This document shows positions 16,721-26,015 of a stretch of 64,000 nucleotides of DNA, one piece after another. The notes beneath the pieces are model-generated. The model saw nothing but the letters and a program-made list of their open reading frames with translations, ran no database searches and was not told where the DNA came from. The stretch is from Polyangiaceae bacterium (GTDB lineage Bacteria; Myxococcota_A; Polyangia; Polyangiales; Polyangiaceae). How positions within the stretch are numbered: the first letter of the stretch is position 1; each line of letters starts with the position of its first letter. The DNA lies in assembly GCA_015075635.1 (NCBI GenBank), contig JABTUA010000003.1, forward strand, positions 1,798,001 through 1,862,000. The letters run 5' to 3'. The translations under genes and the position numbers were made by a program.

Positions 16721-17947
16721 ATGCACGTCGTCTTCATCGAGCCGCGCTTCCCCGCCAACCAGAAGCTCTTCGTCCGCGCGCTCGCCGAAGTGGGCGCGAA
16801 GGTCACCGCCATCGGCGAAGGCAGCAAAGACTCCCTCGACGACGAGCTCAAGCGCTGGCTCCTGCACTACGAGGAGGTCAAGAACGTCTGCGACGAGGGC
16901 GCCGTGCTCCGCGCCCTGCGCTTCATCCAGGGCCGCGCCCACGTCGATCGGCTGGAGGCCGTGGTGGAGGCCCACATCATGCCGACCGCCAAAGTGAGGG
17001 AGGCCGCCGGGATCCCCGGCACCAGCGTGCGCACGGCCTTCTTGTGCCGCGACAAGCCGGCCATGAAGGAGGTGCTGCGGGAGGGCGGGATCCCCTGCGC
17101 CCAGTCCACCGGCGCGTCCACCGCGGAGGAGGTGCGGGCGTTCGTGGAGCGCGTCGGCTTCCCGGTCATCTTGAAGCCGCGGGACGGCGCCGGCGCCTCC
17201 GGCGCGGTGCGCGCCGACAGCCTGGCCGATCTCGGCAAGGTGCTCGGCTCGTTCGGGCTGGGCCACCCCGGCCGCTCCATCGCGGTGGAGGAGTTCATCG
17301 AGGGCCACGAGGGCTTCTACGACACCATCAGCATCAAGGGCGAGGTGGTGCACGAGTTCGCCACGCACTACTACCCGAACGTGCTCGAGGCCATGCGCAA
17401 GCGCTGGATCTCGCCGCAGTTCGTCGCCACCAACCGCATCGACAGCGCACCCGGCTACGACGAGGTGAAGCTGCTCGGGCGCAAGGTGGTGAAGCTGCTC
17501 GGCATCGAGACCTCGGCGACCCACATGGAGTGGTTCGCCGGCCCCAAGGGCCTGAAGTTCTCCGAGATCGGCTGCCGCCCGCCGGGCGTGCGCGCCTGGG
17601 ATCTCTACAACGTCGGCAACGACATGGACCTGTATCGCGAGTGGGCCATGGCCGTCTGCGCCGGCCGGCCCAGCCAGCGCGCGTCGCGACGGCTCTCCGC
17701 CGGCATCATCGCCCTGCGTCCCAGCCAGGACGGACGCATCAGCGGCTACGACGGGCTCGAGGCCGTCGGCAAGTCGTTCGGGCAGTACATCATCGACGCA
17801 CACACGCCGCCCATCGGTACACCCACCCAGCCGGTCGAGGCGGGCTACATGGCCAACGCCTGGATCCGGATGAAACACGAGAACTACGACGAGCTCCGGC
17901 GCATGCTGGACGTGGTCGGTCAGACCGTGAAAGTGTGGGCCCACTGA
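16721..17947 (+). CDS. ATP-grasp ligase, paralogue A
   Basis: Predicted to join a carboxylate to an amine or thiol via an acyl-phosphate. The product is 408 residues from ATG 16721. A preATP-grasp domain (HVVFIEPRFP) comes first; the conserved DKPAMKEVLREGGIPCA segment at 111-127 precedes the ATP lysine in VILKPRDGAGAS (Lys152). EEFIEG is the hinge, and HMEW (Glu270) with SEIGCRPPG (Glu282) supplies the Mg-binding acids and substrate arginine. It aligns through its whole length with 36788-38005 and 38029-39243. It overlaps the next gene by 13 bp and probably forms an operon with 17935-20015. The acceptor substrate is unknown. Confidence 0.85.
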   Translation: MHVVFIEPRFPANQKLFVRALAEVGAKVTAIGEGSKDSLDDELKRWLLHYEEVKNVCDEGAVLRALRFIQGRAHVDRLEAVVEAHIMPTAKVREAAGIPGTSVRTAFLCRDKPAMKEVLREGGIPCAQSTGASTAEEVRAFVERVGFPVILKPRDGAGASGAVRADSLADLGKVLGSFGLGHPGRSIAVEEFIEGHEGFYDTISIKGEVVHEFATHYYPNVLEAMRKRWISPQFVATNRIDSAPGYDEVKLLGRKVVKLLGIETSATHMEWFAGPKGLKFSEIGCRPPGVRAWDLYNVGNDMDLYREWAMAVCAGRPSQRASRRLSAGIIALRPSQDGRISGYDGLEAVGKSFGQYIIDAHTPPIGTPTQPVEAGYMANAWIRMKHENYDELRRMLDVVGQTVKVWAH

Positions 17948-18876
17948 CGGTACCTGCCGTCGTCCTCCTCGGCCCGCAGCAGCCGCAGCCGGACGTCGGC
18001 GCGGCGCTCTCCGACTTGGGCGTCAAGGGCCAGGTGGCGCTGATCACCGCGGGCTGGCAGGAGCGCGAGCGCGAGGACGCGACGCTGATCGCGACGCTCG
18101 GCGTGAAGGCCGTGAACCTGAAGCTCCACGCGCGCTCGGAGAAGGTCTTCGCGGCGGACAAGGAGCTGTCCCAGGCCGCCAAGGCGCGACAGGCGCGGCT
18201 CAAGGCGGTCAACGACTTCTACCGCATCCGGCTGGACCACGCCTTCGAGGCCGCTCACGCCATCTCGGTGCGCCACGTCGATCCCGAGCTCCTGGCGGAG
18301 GAGCAGCACGAGTCGGTCGAGGCGCTGAAGCAGCTCGACGGCGATCACCTGGAGCGCTGCCAGGCCTCCCACGACCAGTTCGTGCAGAAGTGGGCCCCGA
18401 ACGAGCGACCGGCGGTGGCCAAGCACCGCCACGAGCTCCACGCCATCATCGACGACTCCGAGGCGATCGTGGTGATGGGTGGTCACGTCGTCTCGCTCCT
18501 GAACCGCATGAAGCTGTTCGACGTGGTTGGCCTGACCAAGACCCAGCGCTGGTTCGCCGCGGCCGCCGGCGCCATGGTGCTCACCGAGCGCATCTACCTG
18601 TTCCACGACTTCCCGCCCCACGGCACCGGCATCGCGGAGGTGCTCGACTGGGGCTTCGGCTTGGTGCGCGACCTGGTCGTGCTGCCCGATCCCAGCCACC
18701 GCATCCGCCTGGACGACCGGGCGGGCATCGCGCGCTTCGTGCAGCGCATCGCTCCGGCCAGCTGTCTGGCCATGGATCGCGGCGCCCGCGTCTACGCCGA
18801 GCACGGGCACGTGCGCGGAGGGTTCTGCCATCGCCTGTGCGCCGACGGGCAGGTCGAGGAAGGCTGGACCGGATGA
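17935..18876 (+). CDS. S51 peptidase / cyanophycinase-like protein with altered nucleophile site
   Basis: The product is 313 residues; the GTG at 17935 overlaps the preceding stop and is the best start, although a later start is possible. The fold pattern resembles the dipeptidase E/cyanophycinase (S51, class-I amidotransferase-like) family: an N-terminal strand VVLLGPQQ, ALITAGWQERE, the VVMGGHVVSLLNRM motif around residues 179-192, and the nucleophile-elbow position RWFAAAAGAMVLTERI at about 205-220. In active S51 enzymes the elbow reads SAGA; here it is AAGA, so the catalytic serine appears lost. A long helical insertion occupies 68-165. A binding or regulatory role, or a different chemistry, is possible. 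Coupled by ATGA to the esterase gene. Confidence 0.6.
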   Translation: MGPLTVPAVVLLGPQQPQPDVGAALSDLGVKGQVALITAGWQEREREDATLIATLGVKAVNLKLHARSEKVFAADKELSQAAKARQARLKAVNDFYRIRLDHAFEAAHAISVRHVDPELLAEEQHESVEALKQLDGDHLERCQASHDQFVQKWAPNERPAVAKHRHELHAIIDDSEAIVVMGGHVVSLLNRMKLFDVVGLTKTQRWFAAAAGAMVLTERIYLFHDFPPHGTGIAEVLDWGFGLVRDLVVLPDPSHRIRLDDRAGIARFVQRIAPASCLAMDRGARVYAEHGHVRGGFCHRLCADGQVEEGWTG

Positions 18877-20015
18877 GCCGCAAGAAGGCCATCGAGGAGC
18901 TTCAGGCGGGCCCGCGCACCCCGGAGGACGTCGCCGCCTTCTTCGAAGGACGCAGCTTCCCAATCGTCGAGGGCTCGACCATCACCTTCGTGTACCGCGG
19001 AGACGCGGAGGCCATTCACCTCAAGCACTGGGTGTTCGGCCTGCCGTCGTCGCAGCAGCTCACGCGCATCGAGGGCACCGACGTCTGGTTCCTCACGCTG
19101 GAGCTGCCGCCGGGCTCCCGCGTCGAATACAAGCTCGAGGTCGTGCGCGGTGGGCGCGGCGAGTGGATGGAGGATCGCCTCAACCCGAACCGCGCGCGGG
19201 ATCCCTTCGGCGCGAACTCGGTGGCGCACGGCGAGGGTTACTCCATCCCGAGCTGGATCCACCCCGACAAGGAGTCGAAGCCCGGCAAGATCGACGAGCT
19301 GGTCCTGGACAGCAAGGTGTTCGGCGGCCGACGCAGCGTCGAGATCTACCTGCCGGCCCGCTTCCGTCGCACGCGCCGCTATCCGCTGCTCGTGGTCCAC
19401 GACGGCCACGACTACCTGCGCTACGCGGCCCTGGGCACCATCCTCGACAACCTGACCCACCGCCTCGAGATCCCGGACATGATCGTGGCCATGACCAGCT
19501 CGCCGGATCGCCTGGTCGAATACGCGAACGACGAGCGTCACGCGCGCTTCCTCACCGACGAGCTGGTGCCGCAGCTCGAGCGCGCGCTGCCGGTGGACGC
19601 CCGGCCCCAGGCACGCTGCCTGATGGGCGCGAGCTTCGGTGCCGTGGCGGCGCTCTCGACCGCCTGGCGGCGCCCCGGCTACTTCGGACGCTTGCTGCTC
19701 CAGTCCGGCTCCTTCGCCTTCACCGACATCGGCGACCGCAACCACCGCGGCCCCCTCTTCGATCCGGTGGTCGCCTTCATGAACAAGCTGCGCGCCCGTC
19801 CCGTCGCCATGTCCGAGCGCGTGTTCGTCAGCTGCGGCATGTACGAGTCCTTGATCTACGAGAACCGCTCGCTGGTGCCCATGCTCCAGGGCACCGGCAT
19901 GGACGTGCGCTTCGTCGAGGCCCGCGACGGCCACAACTGGGAGAACTGGCGCGACCGCCTGCGCGAGGGCCTCTCCTGGCTGTTCCCGGGGCCGTTGCTC
20001 TTCGTGTACGAGTAG
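18873..20015 (+). CDS. Enterochelin-esterase-like alpha/beta hydrolase
   Basis: The product is 380 residues from ATG 18873 (ATGA overlap with the upstream stop). Residues 30-110 look like the CBM48/E-set N-terminal domain of Fes-type esterases (STITFVYRGD to LELPPGSRVEYKLEV). Residues 140-380 are an esterase D-type alpha/beta hydrolase: LLVVHDGHDYL oxyanion strand, nucleophile elbow GASFGA with Ser254, and the catalytic His in ARDGHNWENWRD. Esterases of this family hydrolyse esters or lactones of peptide-like compounds. Its position after an ATP-grasp gene suggests it acts on the same metabolite. A second esterase is similarly placed at 27902. Confidence 0.83.
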   Translation: MSRKKAIEELQAGPRTPEDVAAFFEGRSFPIVEGSTITFVYRGDAEAIHLKHWVFGLPSSQQLTRIEGTDVWFLTLELPPGSRVEYKLEVVRGGRGEWMEDRLNPNRARDPFGANSVAHGEGYSIPSWIHPDKESKPGKIDELVLDSKVFGGRRSVEIYLPARFRRTRRYPLLVVHDGHDYLRYAALGTILDNLTHRLEIPDMIVAMTSSPDRLVEYANDERHARFLTDELVPQLERALPVDARPQARCLMGASFGAVAALSTAWRRPGYFGRLLLQSGSFAFTDIGDRNHRGPLFDPVVAFMNKLRARPVAMSERVFVSCGMYESLIYENRSLVPMLQGTGMDVRFVEARDGHNWENWRDRLREGLSWLFPGPLLFVYE

Positions 20016-20069
20016 TCGAATCGCCTCACGGGCTGGCAGCCCCGAAGGCCTCGTGCGACGCTAGGCCTC

Positions 20070-20741
20070 GTGACTCGGCCCGAAGCAGAGACCCCCCCGA
20101 GCTTCGAGGTCGCGCTCGCCGAGCTCCCGCTCTTTCCGTTGCAGCAGGTGGTGCTCTTCCCCGGCGCCAAGCTCCCGCTCCACGTCTTCGAGCCCCGCTA
20201 TCGGAAAATGCTCGCGGACTGCCTCGGGTCGCACCGGACGATGGCCGTGGTCCTGGTGCCCAGCCCGCACCCGGTCGATCGCCACGGGCACCCGCCCATC
20301 GCGCCCGTCGCGGGCGCCGGGTTCGTCGTCGAGCACCAGGCGCTGCCGGACGGCCGCTCGAACATCTTGCTCGTGGGCAAGGCGCGGGTGTCGCTCGAGG
20401 AGCTGCCCTTCGAGGCGCCCTACCGTCGCGCCCGGGCGAAGCTGCTCCACGACGTGCCGACCGAGGTCTCTTCGGCCGACTTCTCGGCCCTGGCGCAGAC
20501 GGCCACGGCGTTCGCCCACGAGGTCAGGAAGCGCGAGCAGCGTTTCTCGTTCCACCTGCCGCCGGCGGCCACGCCCGCAGAGCTCGCCGACGCCTGCGCG
20601 CAGCACTTGGTGATCGACGCCGACGCGCGCCAGCGAGCGCTGGAGACCCTCGACGTGCGCGAGCGCGTTCAACTCGTCACACACGAGCTGGTGTCGCAGA
20701 CCGCCGCTTTGTCCGAGGCGCGCTCGGAGATCTTGAACTGA
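20070..20741 (+). CDS. LON substrate-binding domain protein (no protease)
   Basis: The product is 223 residues, GTG start at 20070. Residues 16-215 correspond to the N-terminal domain of Lon proteases (PUA-like fold plus helices): ELPLFPLQQVVLFPGAKLPLHVFEPRYRKM is split only by normal spacing, followed by strand-rich GAGFVVEHQALPDGRSNILLVGKARV and a helical C-terminus with LVTHELVSQT. There is no AAA+ or Ser-Lys protease part, as in many stand-alone LON-domain proteins whose function is unknown. It begins 54 bp after the esterase gene and may be in the same transcript. Confidence 0.85.
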   Translation: MTRPEAETPPSFEVALAELPLFPLQQVVLFPGAKLPLHVFEPRYRKMLADCLGSHRTMAVVLVPSPHPVDRHGHPPIAPVAGAGFVVEHQALPDGRSNILLVGKARVSLEELPFEAPYRRARAKLLHDVPTEVSSADFSALAQTATAFAHEVRKREQRFSFHLPPAATPAELADACAQHLVIDADARQRALETLDVRERVQLVTHELVSQTAALSEARSEILN

Positions 20742-20793
20742 GCGAAGGGGCGACCGCGGTGCAGGCCTCCGCGATCGAGGATAGAGTCCCCTC

Positions 20794-21765
20794 ATGACGA
20801 CACCGTCCGCCGAGCTCGACCGGGTCGTGCGCCTCGTTCGCGCGAAGCCCGGCACGCCCGCCGCCGAGCACCTCGACCCGCTCACGGGTGGCGATCCCGC
20901 CGCCGTCCTCGACGCGCTCGTGGCGCTGAACGACGTCGCCGCCGCCGCGGGGGACGGCGAGCTGTATCACGCGGTGCTCTTCGCGTTCTTCGCGTTCGAC
21001 GACGATCGCGCGTGGGCCTCCCCGAGGGCCTGGCTCGACGCCTGGCGCGCCGCGGGCGCGCCGGACAACCCCGGGAGCCCGCTTCGTCAAGGCGTCGAGG
21101 CGATGTTTCGGACGGGGCCCGCTGCGCGAGCTCTCGCGACGCTCGGACCGCACGTCGCCGACTTCCGAGACGGGAAGGGCCCGCGTCCGATCGCGGCCCG
21201 CGCGCTCGAGGAGGCGTATCTCTTCGCGCGACGCGGCGGGGCGCTCGATCCCGGATGGTTCGAGCTCGCGAGCTCCATGCTCGATGCTCACCCGGACCTC
21301 GCGCTGTCGCTCCGGCACATCGTCGCGCTCACCGATCACCCGCGGCGGCTCGACTTCCTGCTCGAGCGCGTCGAGCGAGGCGATGCGTGGCCTGGCGCCT
21401 ACGAGGGCCTCGGTCGCATCGCGGACGAGCGCGCCGAGGAGGTCGTCCTGAGGGTGCTCGCCGAGGGTGCGGACGCCGACGCGCTCGAGGCGGCGCGTGG
21501 GCTCGCCCAGCGCGGCGCGAAGTCGCGCGCGCCGCTGGTGGTCGAGGCGGTGTGCCGGGTCATTCCGAACGCCGGTAAGGTCCGCGTCAACCTGAACCAG
21601 CTCCGCGACGCGCTCTTGCCCCTCGCCACGCCCGAGGACGCGCCGAAGCTCCGCGCGGCGGCGAAGCTCGCGCGCAAGGCCGAGGGCTTCGTCAGCGCGA
21701 AGGAGCGAACGGAATTCGCGCGCGACGTCGACGGGCTCGCGAAGCTGATCGCGGAGCGCGGGTGA
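20794..21765 (+). CDS. Conserved hypothetical helical (HEAT-like) protein
   Basis: The product is 323 residues from ATG 20794, with no signal peptide. The sequence is almost entirely helical, with repeated helix pairs of about 35 residues (for example RRLDFLLERVERGDAWPGAYEGLGRI, AEEVVLRVLAEGADADALEAARGL, shown in part). This suggests a HEAT-like solenoid for protein binding. Codon use is strongly biased to GC at third positions, so it is a real gene. It is the first of three closely spaced cytosolic genes (next starts after 7 bp). No function assigned. Confidence 0.6.
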   Translation: MTTPSAELDRVVRLVRAKPGTPAAEHLDPLTGGDPAAVLDALVALNDVAAAAGDGELYHAVLFAFFAFDDDRAWASPRAWLDAWRAAGAPDNPGSPLRQGVEAMFRTGPAARALATLGPHVADFRDGKGPRPIAARALEEAYLFARRGGALDPGWFELASSMLDAHPDLALSLRHIVALTDHPRRLDFLLERVERGDAWPGAYEGLGRIADERAEEVVLRVLAEGADADALEAARGLAQRGAKSRAPLVVEAVCRVIPNAGKVRVNLNQLRDALLPLATPEDAPKLRAAAKLARKAEGFVSAKERTEFARDVDGLAKLIAERG

Positions 21766-21772
21766 CCGGCGC

Positions 21773-22279
21773 GTGGCGGTGGTCGACCACGCCGCAGCGG
21801 CCCGCAGGTTGGCGGAGGCCCTCGACACGGCCTTTGGAGGGGCGCGCACCTGGCACGTCACGCGAGGCGCGCTCGACACCGTGATCGCGCTCGAGCAGGG
21901 CGCGCACCGTCGCCCGTTGGCCTACGTGCGCGACGCCGGAGGTCAGCTCGAAGTGTTGACCCCCGGCAGCTCCGACGGGCCCCGACGCTTCGTGCTCGAC
22001 GACGACGTCGCCGAAGTCGTCGTCGCCGTCGTCGCAGCAGCGGCGACGCTCACGCTGTGGGATCTCGTGCCCGGGCGACGCTTCCGCCTGCTCACGCCGT
22101 TTCGCGGCCTCTCCGCCGGCGAGGAGCTCGCGCTGGTGTCGATCGAGGAGGTGAAGCCTTCGGGGCGCGACCTGTACCGCTTCGTCCGCAGCGCGGGCTC
22201 CCTCGATCTGTATTGCGATCGTCCGGAAGACGCCGCAGTGCTCGACTGCATCGACGAGCTCCTCGTGCCGATCGACTGA
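21773..22279 (+). CDS. Hypothetical protein, 168 aa
   Basis: GTG start at 21773, seven bases after the previous stop. No signal peptide. An N-terminal helical part with ARRLAEALDTAF, a middle beta region (RPLAYVRDAGGQLEVL), a hydrophobic Ala/Val stretch at residues 82-94, and a C-terminal part beginning DLVPGRRFRLLTPFRGL, which looks like a small beta-barrel, ending in an acidic helix DAAVLDCIDEL. I do not recognise the family. The stop overlaps the next start by one base (TGATG). Confidence 0.55.
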   Translation: MAVVDHAAAARRLAEALDTAFGGARTWHVTRGALDTVIALEQGAHRRPLAYVRDAGGQLEVLTPGSSDGPRRFVLDDDVAEVVVAVVAAAATLTLWDLVPGRRFRLLTPFRGLSAGEELALVSIEEVKPSGRDLYRFVRSAGSLDLYCDRPEDAAVLDCIDELLVPID

Positions 22280-22425
22280 TGGCCGCGCCGGGCCCGGAGG
22301 GCGAAGACTTGGAGCGCGAGGCGTGGAGCCTGTTCGAGAACCGAGCCGAGCTCGAGGAGCAGATGACAGCCGAGGTGAGGGCACGCCTGTATGAGGCGCA
22401 CGGCGTCTTGGTCAAGCCGGCCTGA
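22279..22425 (+). CDS. Small hypothetical protein, 48 aa
   Basis: ATG 22279 overlaps the stop of the previous gene (TGATG), which supports translation by re-initiation. The 48-residue product is acidic and helical (LEREAWSLFENRAELEEQM), ending near HGVLVKPA. It has no homologue I can name. It is convergent with 22433-23401, with 7 bp between the stops. Confidence 0.45.
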   Translation: MAAPGPEGEDLEREAWSLFENRAELEEQMTAEVRARLYEAHGVLVKPA

Positions 22426-22432
22426 CGCCGCC

Positions 22433-23401
22433 TCACTCCACCGTGACGCTCCGCTGCGCCACGCTCTGGTTCCCCGCCTGATCCGTGGCCGTGACGACCA
22501 GCGGGTGCGCTCCGGGCAGGAGCTCGGCGGTGTTCACGCTCAGCACCTGCTTGCCGCCGCCGAGGCTGCCGAGCGGGGTGCCACCGAGCGAGACGTCGAC
22601 CCACACCGGGCCGCCGCCCGCGTCGCTCGACTCGATGATGATCGTCGCCACTCCAGCGAGCGCCGCGCCTTCGGCGGGTGAGACGATGGACACCAGGGGC
22701 GCGGTGGCGTCGATGTCCAGCGTGAACGACTCGGTCTTGGTGTTGCCGGCGGCGTCCGTCGCGACGAGCTTGGCCGCTCCCTTCTGCGCCGGTAGGCCCG
22801 CCATCGGGAACTTCACCAGGGAGTAGTCCCAGGTCTTGCCCAGCGTCTCGGGCCAGCCGGGCTCGAATACGTGGCTGAGCACCTGGCCACCGACCTCGAG
22901 GCGCACCTGCCCGAGGATCCAGGCGTCGCCGACCCAGAGCTCGAGCTCACCTTGGCTCGACACGACGGTCTGGCCCAGGACGATCTTCGGCGGCGTGAGG
23001 TCCACGAGCACGTTCGAGACGGTACGCGTCGACGACTTCCCGGTGGCGTCCCAGAGCATCACCGTGAGCACGCCGTAGCCCTCGCCCAGCTCTGGGCCGC
23101 CGATCTCCAGCGTGGCGAGCGAGCCCGACACGCTGCGCATCACCGGCTTCTGGAAGCTCACGTGAACCGAGGAGAGGTCGCCGTCGATGTCGGAGACCTT
23201 CACCGTCACCACGCCGCTCGGGCCGACGGGCGGGAATTTCGGGACCTGGATGTCGCCGATTACCGGTACGTGCTGCGGGTTCGCGGGAGGTGTCTGGGCG
23301 GGCTGCCAGGGCTCCCCTCGGTAGCTGACGTCCATCTCGAAGCAGCTCGCGGAACCCAGCGACAGCGCGGCGAGCACGGCGACGGTGGCCGGGCGGCTCA
23401 T
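22433..23401 (-). CDS. Lipoprotein with Ig-like / Big domains
   Basis: The product is 322 residues from ATG 23401, which overlaps the upstream stop (ATGA). The lipobox ends at Cys20 (SASC). The mature part contains at least three beta-sandwich units with hallmarks of bacterial Ig-like domains: VTVKVSDIDGDLSSV, KLVATDAAGNTKTESF with IDATAP, and PLVVTATDQAGNQSV at the C-terminus. Such domains usually hold surface proteins together or bind ligands. It is translationally coupled to the 731-residue lipoprotein upstream, so the two probably act together at the cell surface. Confidence 0.78.
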   Translation of the reverse strand: MSRPATVAVLAALSLGSASCFEMDVSYRGEPWQPAQTPPANPQHVPVIGDIQVPKFPPVGPSGVVTVKVSDIDGDLSSVHVSFQKPVMRSVSGSLATLEIGGPELGEGYGVLTVMLWDATGKSSTRTVSNVLVDLTPPKIVLGQTVVSSQGELELWVGDAWILGQVRLEVGGQVLSHVFEPGWPETLGKTWDYSLVKFPMAGLPAQKGAAKLVATDAAGNTKTESFTLDIDATAPLVSIVSPAEGAALAGVATIIIESSDAGGGPVWVDVSLGGTPLGSLGGGKQVLSVNTAELLPGAHPLVVTATDQAGNQSVAQRSVTVE

Positions 23402-25593
23402 GGCGCGGCCCCCAGGGCGTGGACGCCGAGCAGCTTCGGCGGCAGCTCCGCCGTGGAGTAGATCAGGATCCCGCGGTCGGCGTCGCCCACGTAGAGGCGC
23501 GTGCCGTCGGCGGCGACGGAGGTCGCGACTCCGGTGAACGACTCGGTGTGGAGCAAGACCGCCGACGTCTTGGTGAGCGAGACCGTCAAAAGCGCGCTCT
23601 GGTAGACGCCGCGATCGGCCGTGACCACGAAGAGCGCGTCGCCGTGCGCCACCGCGTCCACGTAGGTGCCCGCCGGCAGCGCGAGCTTGGGCTCGTCGGC
23701 GGTGCCGGTGTGCAGAGTCAGCCCCGCGCGGGCACCGAGCGAGGCGATCTCCACCACGCCGTGCGCGGAGTCCGCGAGCAAGCGTCGCGGTAGGCCTTCG
23801 CGCCACAGGTTGGCGTCGAAGATCTCCGCGGCACCGAACACGCCGTTCGGCGGCAGATCCTCGGCCTTGCCGGCGGGGCCGATGCGCAGCGCGCGCTCCC
23901 ACTCGGGCGCTGCCAGGAACACGCCGTCGCCCTTGGCGACGACCGCCGGCGGCAGCTCCGCGGGCCGGGGCGCCGGCAGAGTTGTCTCGACGCCCGCGGG
24001 ATCGACGAAGCGCACTCCCTGCGGCAGAGCGATCACGACGTCGGAGTCGCGGGCGGACAGGCCGTGGGCGAAGAGCTTCGCGGCCACGAATTTCGGGGCG
24101 GCGAGCTCGACCCGGAGCTCCGTCTCGGTGGAGAAGGCCCAGCGCCCGTCCGCGAGCATGACGGCGGAGATGCCGTCCTTCACCTTCTCGGGCTCGCTCT
24201 CCAGCGCGAGCTGCCCGCTCGGGCTCGCGCTGAACACGCCGCCGCCTTCGCCGACCGCGATCACCCGCCCGCCGCCCGCGGCCAGATCGACGACCAGCCG
24301 CGGCTCGTCGTAGCGCCCGAGCTGGAGCAGATCGCTGCTCGCGCGCACGTCCACGGCGCGGGTGCCGATGCGCCGCGCGTCGCCGAACGCGTACACGACG
24401 TCGCCCGCCGGGAGCGTCTGCACGGGATCCTTCGAGGGCGGAGGCGGCGTCCAGAGATCGTGCCAGGGCAGAAGCTGCCACGGCGGCTTGGTGCTGCACG
24501 CATCGTCTCCGCTCGGCGTCGCCGGCATCACTGGCCAGAGCCACTTCGCGCAGGTGGGCGCGGTCGCGACGTCGAGGGCGCGCACGCCCCACTCGCCGGC
24601 TGCGGCGAACAGCCGATTGCCCTGCACTCGCACGCCGCTGACGTAGAAGGAGAGATCGAACGGCTCGGTGCACTCGCCCCGGAGCTCGGGGGCCGCCGGC
24701 TTCGAGACGTCCAGCTCGACCACGCCGTGGCGGCCCGCCGCGACGAACGCCGTGTCGCCCAGGAGCGCGACGTCGCGAGCCGGTGCGGTCAGGATCTCGG
24801 CCTCGTCGTAGGCGTCGAGCCAGCTCTGGCCGACGAGCTCGCCGGTTTGGAGGTGAACCACGGCGAAGGTGTCGCAGGCCGCCACGAACGCCTGCGAGGT
24901 CCGGGTCGCTACGCCCACCGCGAAGCCCGGCGTCGGCACCACGGTTAGCAGTTTCGGCGCCCCCGCGGGGACCGCCAACGTCGGCGCGAGATCGATCACG
25001 GCCAGGCCGGCCTTGCCCATTGCCACGACCGCGCGGTCACCTTCGATGAACACGTCGAGCGCCGGCCCCGGCAAGGGCAAGGCGGCGAACGGCGCCGGCA
25101 CGCCGGGGAGCTTGGGCTCGAGCATCACCAGGCCCGCCTCGCCGCTCGCGATGACCAGCCTCCCGCCGTGGTTCGCGATGGCGACCGGGTGGCCGAGCCC
25201 CGCCACGACACCCAGCCGCTTGGGCTCGACTTGCTTCACGTCGAGCACCCAGAGCCGGGTCGCGTCCACCACGTAGAGCGTGTCGTCGATCAGGGTGCCG
25301 TCGCGGAACATCGGCGAGCGGAGCGCGTCGAGGTAGCCCGGGTCGTCGGTGTCCGCGCACATCTCGTCCACCAGCACCCACGCGAGCGTGCTGCGCCCGC
25401 AGTCGCCGGTCACCTCGATGCCCTTCCACTTGCTGCCCGTCGGTGCGGGCGTCGTCGGCGGCGAGGTCGGCACCCCCGGATCGGGCGGGCCACTTCCTCC
25501 GCCCATGTCGGCGCTCCCGCAGCCGCCCATCACCACGAAACCCACAGCCGCGCACACCTTCGCGCGCGCGCCCCAAGCGTGAGATCGAGCCAT
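23398..25593 (-). CDS. LVIVD-type beta-propeller lipoprotein
   Basis: The product is 731 residues, ATG 25593, signal peptide with lipobox MGGC. After a Gly/Pro/Thr linker the protein is built from repeated units such as DTLYVVDATRLWVLDV, GRLVIASGEAGLVML, DTAFVAAGRHGVVELDVSKPAAP and TRLYVGDADRGILIYS, which match LVIVD repeats of myxobacterial surface propellers. The repeats run to the C-terminus, giving one or two propellers. No enzyme motif. It is the first gene of a two-gene operon with the Ig-like lipoprotein 22433-23401. Confidence 0.8.
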   Translation of the reverse strand: MARSHAWGARAKVCAAVGFVVMGGCGSADMGGGSGPPDPGVPTSPPTTPAPTGSKWKGIEVTGDCGRSTLAWVLVDEMCADTDDPGYLDALRSPMFRDGTLIDDTLYVVDATRLWVLDVKQVEPKRLGVVAGLGHPVAIANHGGRLVIASGEAGLVMLEPKLPGVPAPFAALPLPGPALDVFIEGDRAVVAMGKAGLAVIDLAPTLAVPAGAPKLLTVVPTPGFAVGVATRTSQAFVAACDTFAVVHLQTGELVGQSWLDAYDEAEILTAPARDVALLGDTAFVAAGRHGVVELDVSKPAAPELRGECTEPFDLSFYVSGVRVQGNRLFAAAGEWGVRALDVATAPTCAKWLWPVMPATPSGDDACSTKPPWQLLPWHDLWTPPPPSKDPVQTLPAGDVVYAFGDARRIGTRAVDVRASSDLLQLGRYDEPRLVVDLAAGGGRVIAVGEGGGVFSASPSGQLALESEPEKVKDGISAVMLADGRWAFSTETELRVELAAPKFVAAKLFAHGLSARDSDVVIALPQGVRFVDPAGVETTLPAPRPAELPPAVVAKGDGVFLAAPEWERALRIGPAGKAEDLPPNGVFGAAEIFDANLWREGLPRRLLADSAHGVVEIASLGARAGLTLHTGTADEPKLALPAGTYVDAVAHGDALFVVTADRGVYQSALLTVSLTKTSAVLLHTESFTGVATSVAADGTRLYVGDADRGILIYSTAELPPKLLGVHALGAAP

Positions 25594-25775
25594 GATCCCT
25601 CCGTGCGCTCCCGCTGGCGCAGATGAAGAAAGCCCGAAGCGTCGCCAGCAATTCGCGTGCCTCGATCTCGCGCACGAGGCAGGTCACCGAGATCTGAAGC
25701 GATTGCGATCCCGGCACGTCGAACCATGTCCCCCGCGGCGTGACATCGCTGTCAGGGGCGGTAGAGTCCGACTGC

Positions 25776-26015
25776 GTGCGCGACACCAACCCGAAGGCTG
25801 AGGCCCGCTACTACGAGCTGCTCCGGCAGAGGTCCGCGGCCGAGCGGCTCGAGATGGCCTCGGCGCTCACGAACGCGGCCCGCGAGCTCGCGCTTGCCGG
25901 GATCCGCGAGCGCTCCCCGAACCTGACGGAACGGCAGCTTCGGGCCAAGCTCGCCGAGCGTCTGTACGGCCGAGAGGTGGCCACTCGGCTGTTCGGTGGC
26001 GAGAGCGGACGGTGA
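25776..26015 (+). CDS. Small helical protein paired with nucleotidyltransferase
   Basis: The product is 79 residues from a GTG at 25776. It is helical: a YYELLRQRSAAERLEMASAL helix (residues 11-30), then RERSPNLTERQLRAKLAERLYG. Small proteins of this pattern precede nucleotidyltransferase-fold genes in several myxobacterial and cyanobacterial genomes as I recall them, and could be an antitoxin or partner. Its stop overlaps the start of the next gene (GTGA), so the two are coupled. Function not established. Confidence 0.6.
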   Translation: MRDTNPKAEARYYELLRQRSAAERLEMASALTNAARELALAGIRERSPNLTERQLRAKLAERLYGREVATRLFGGESGR

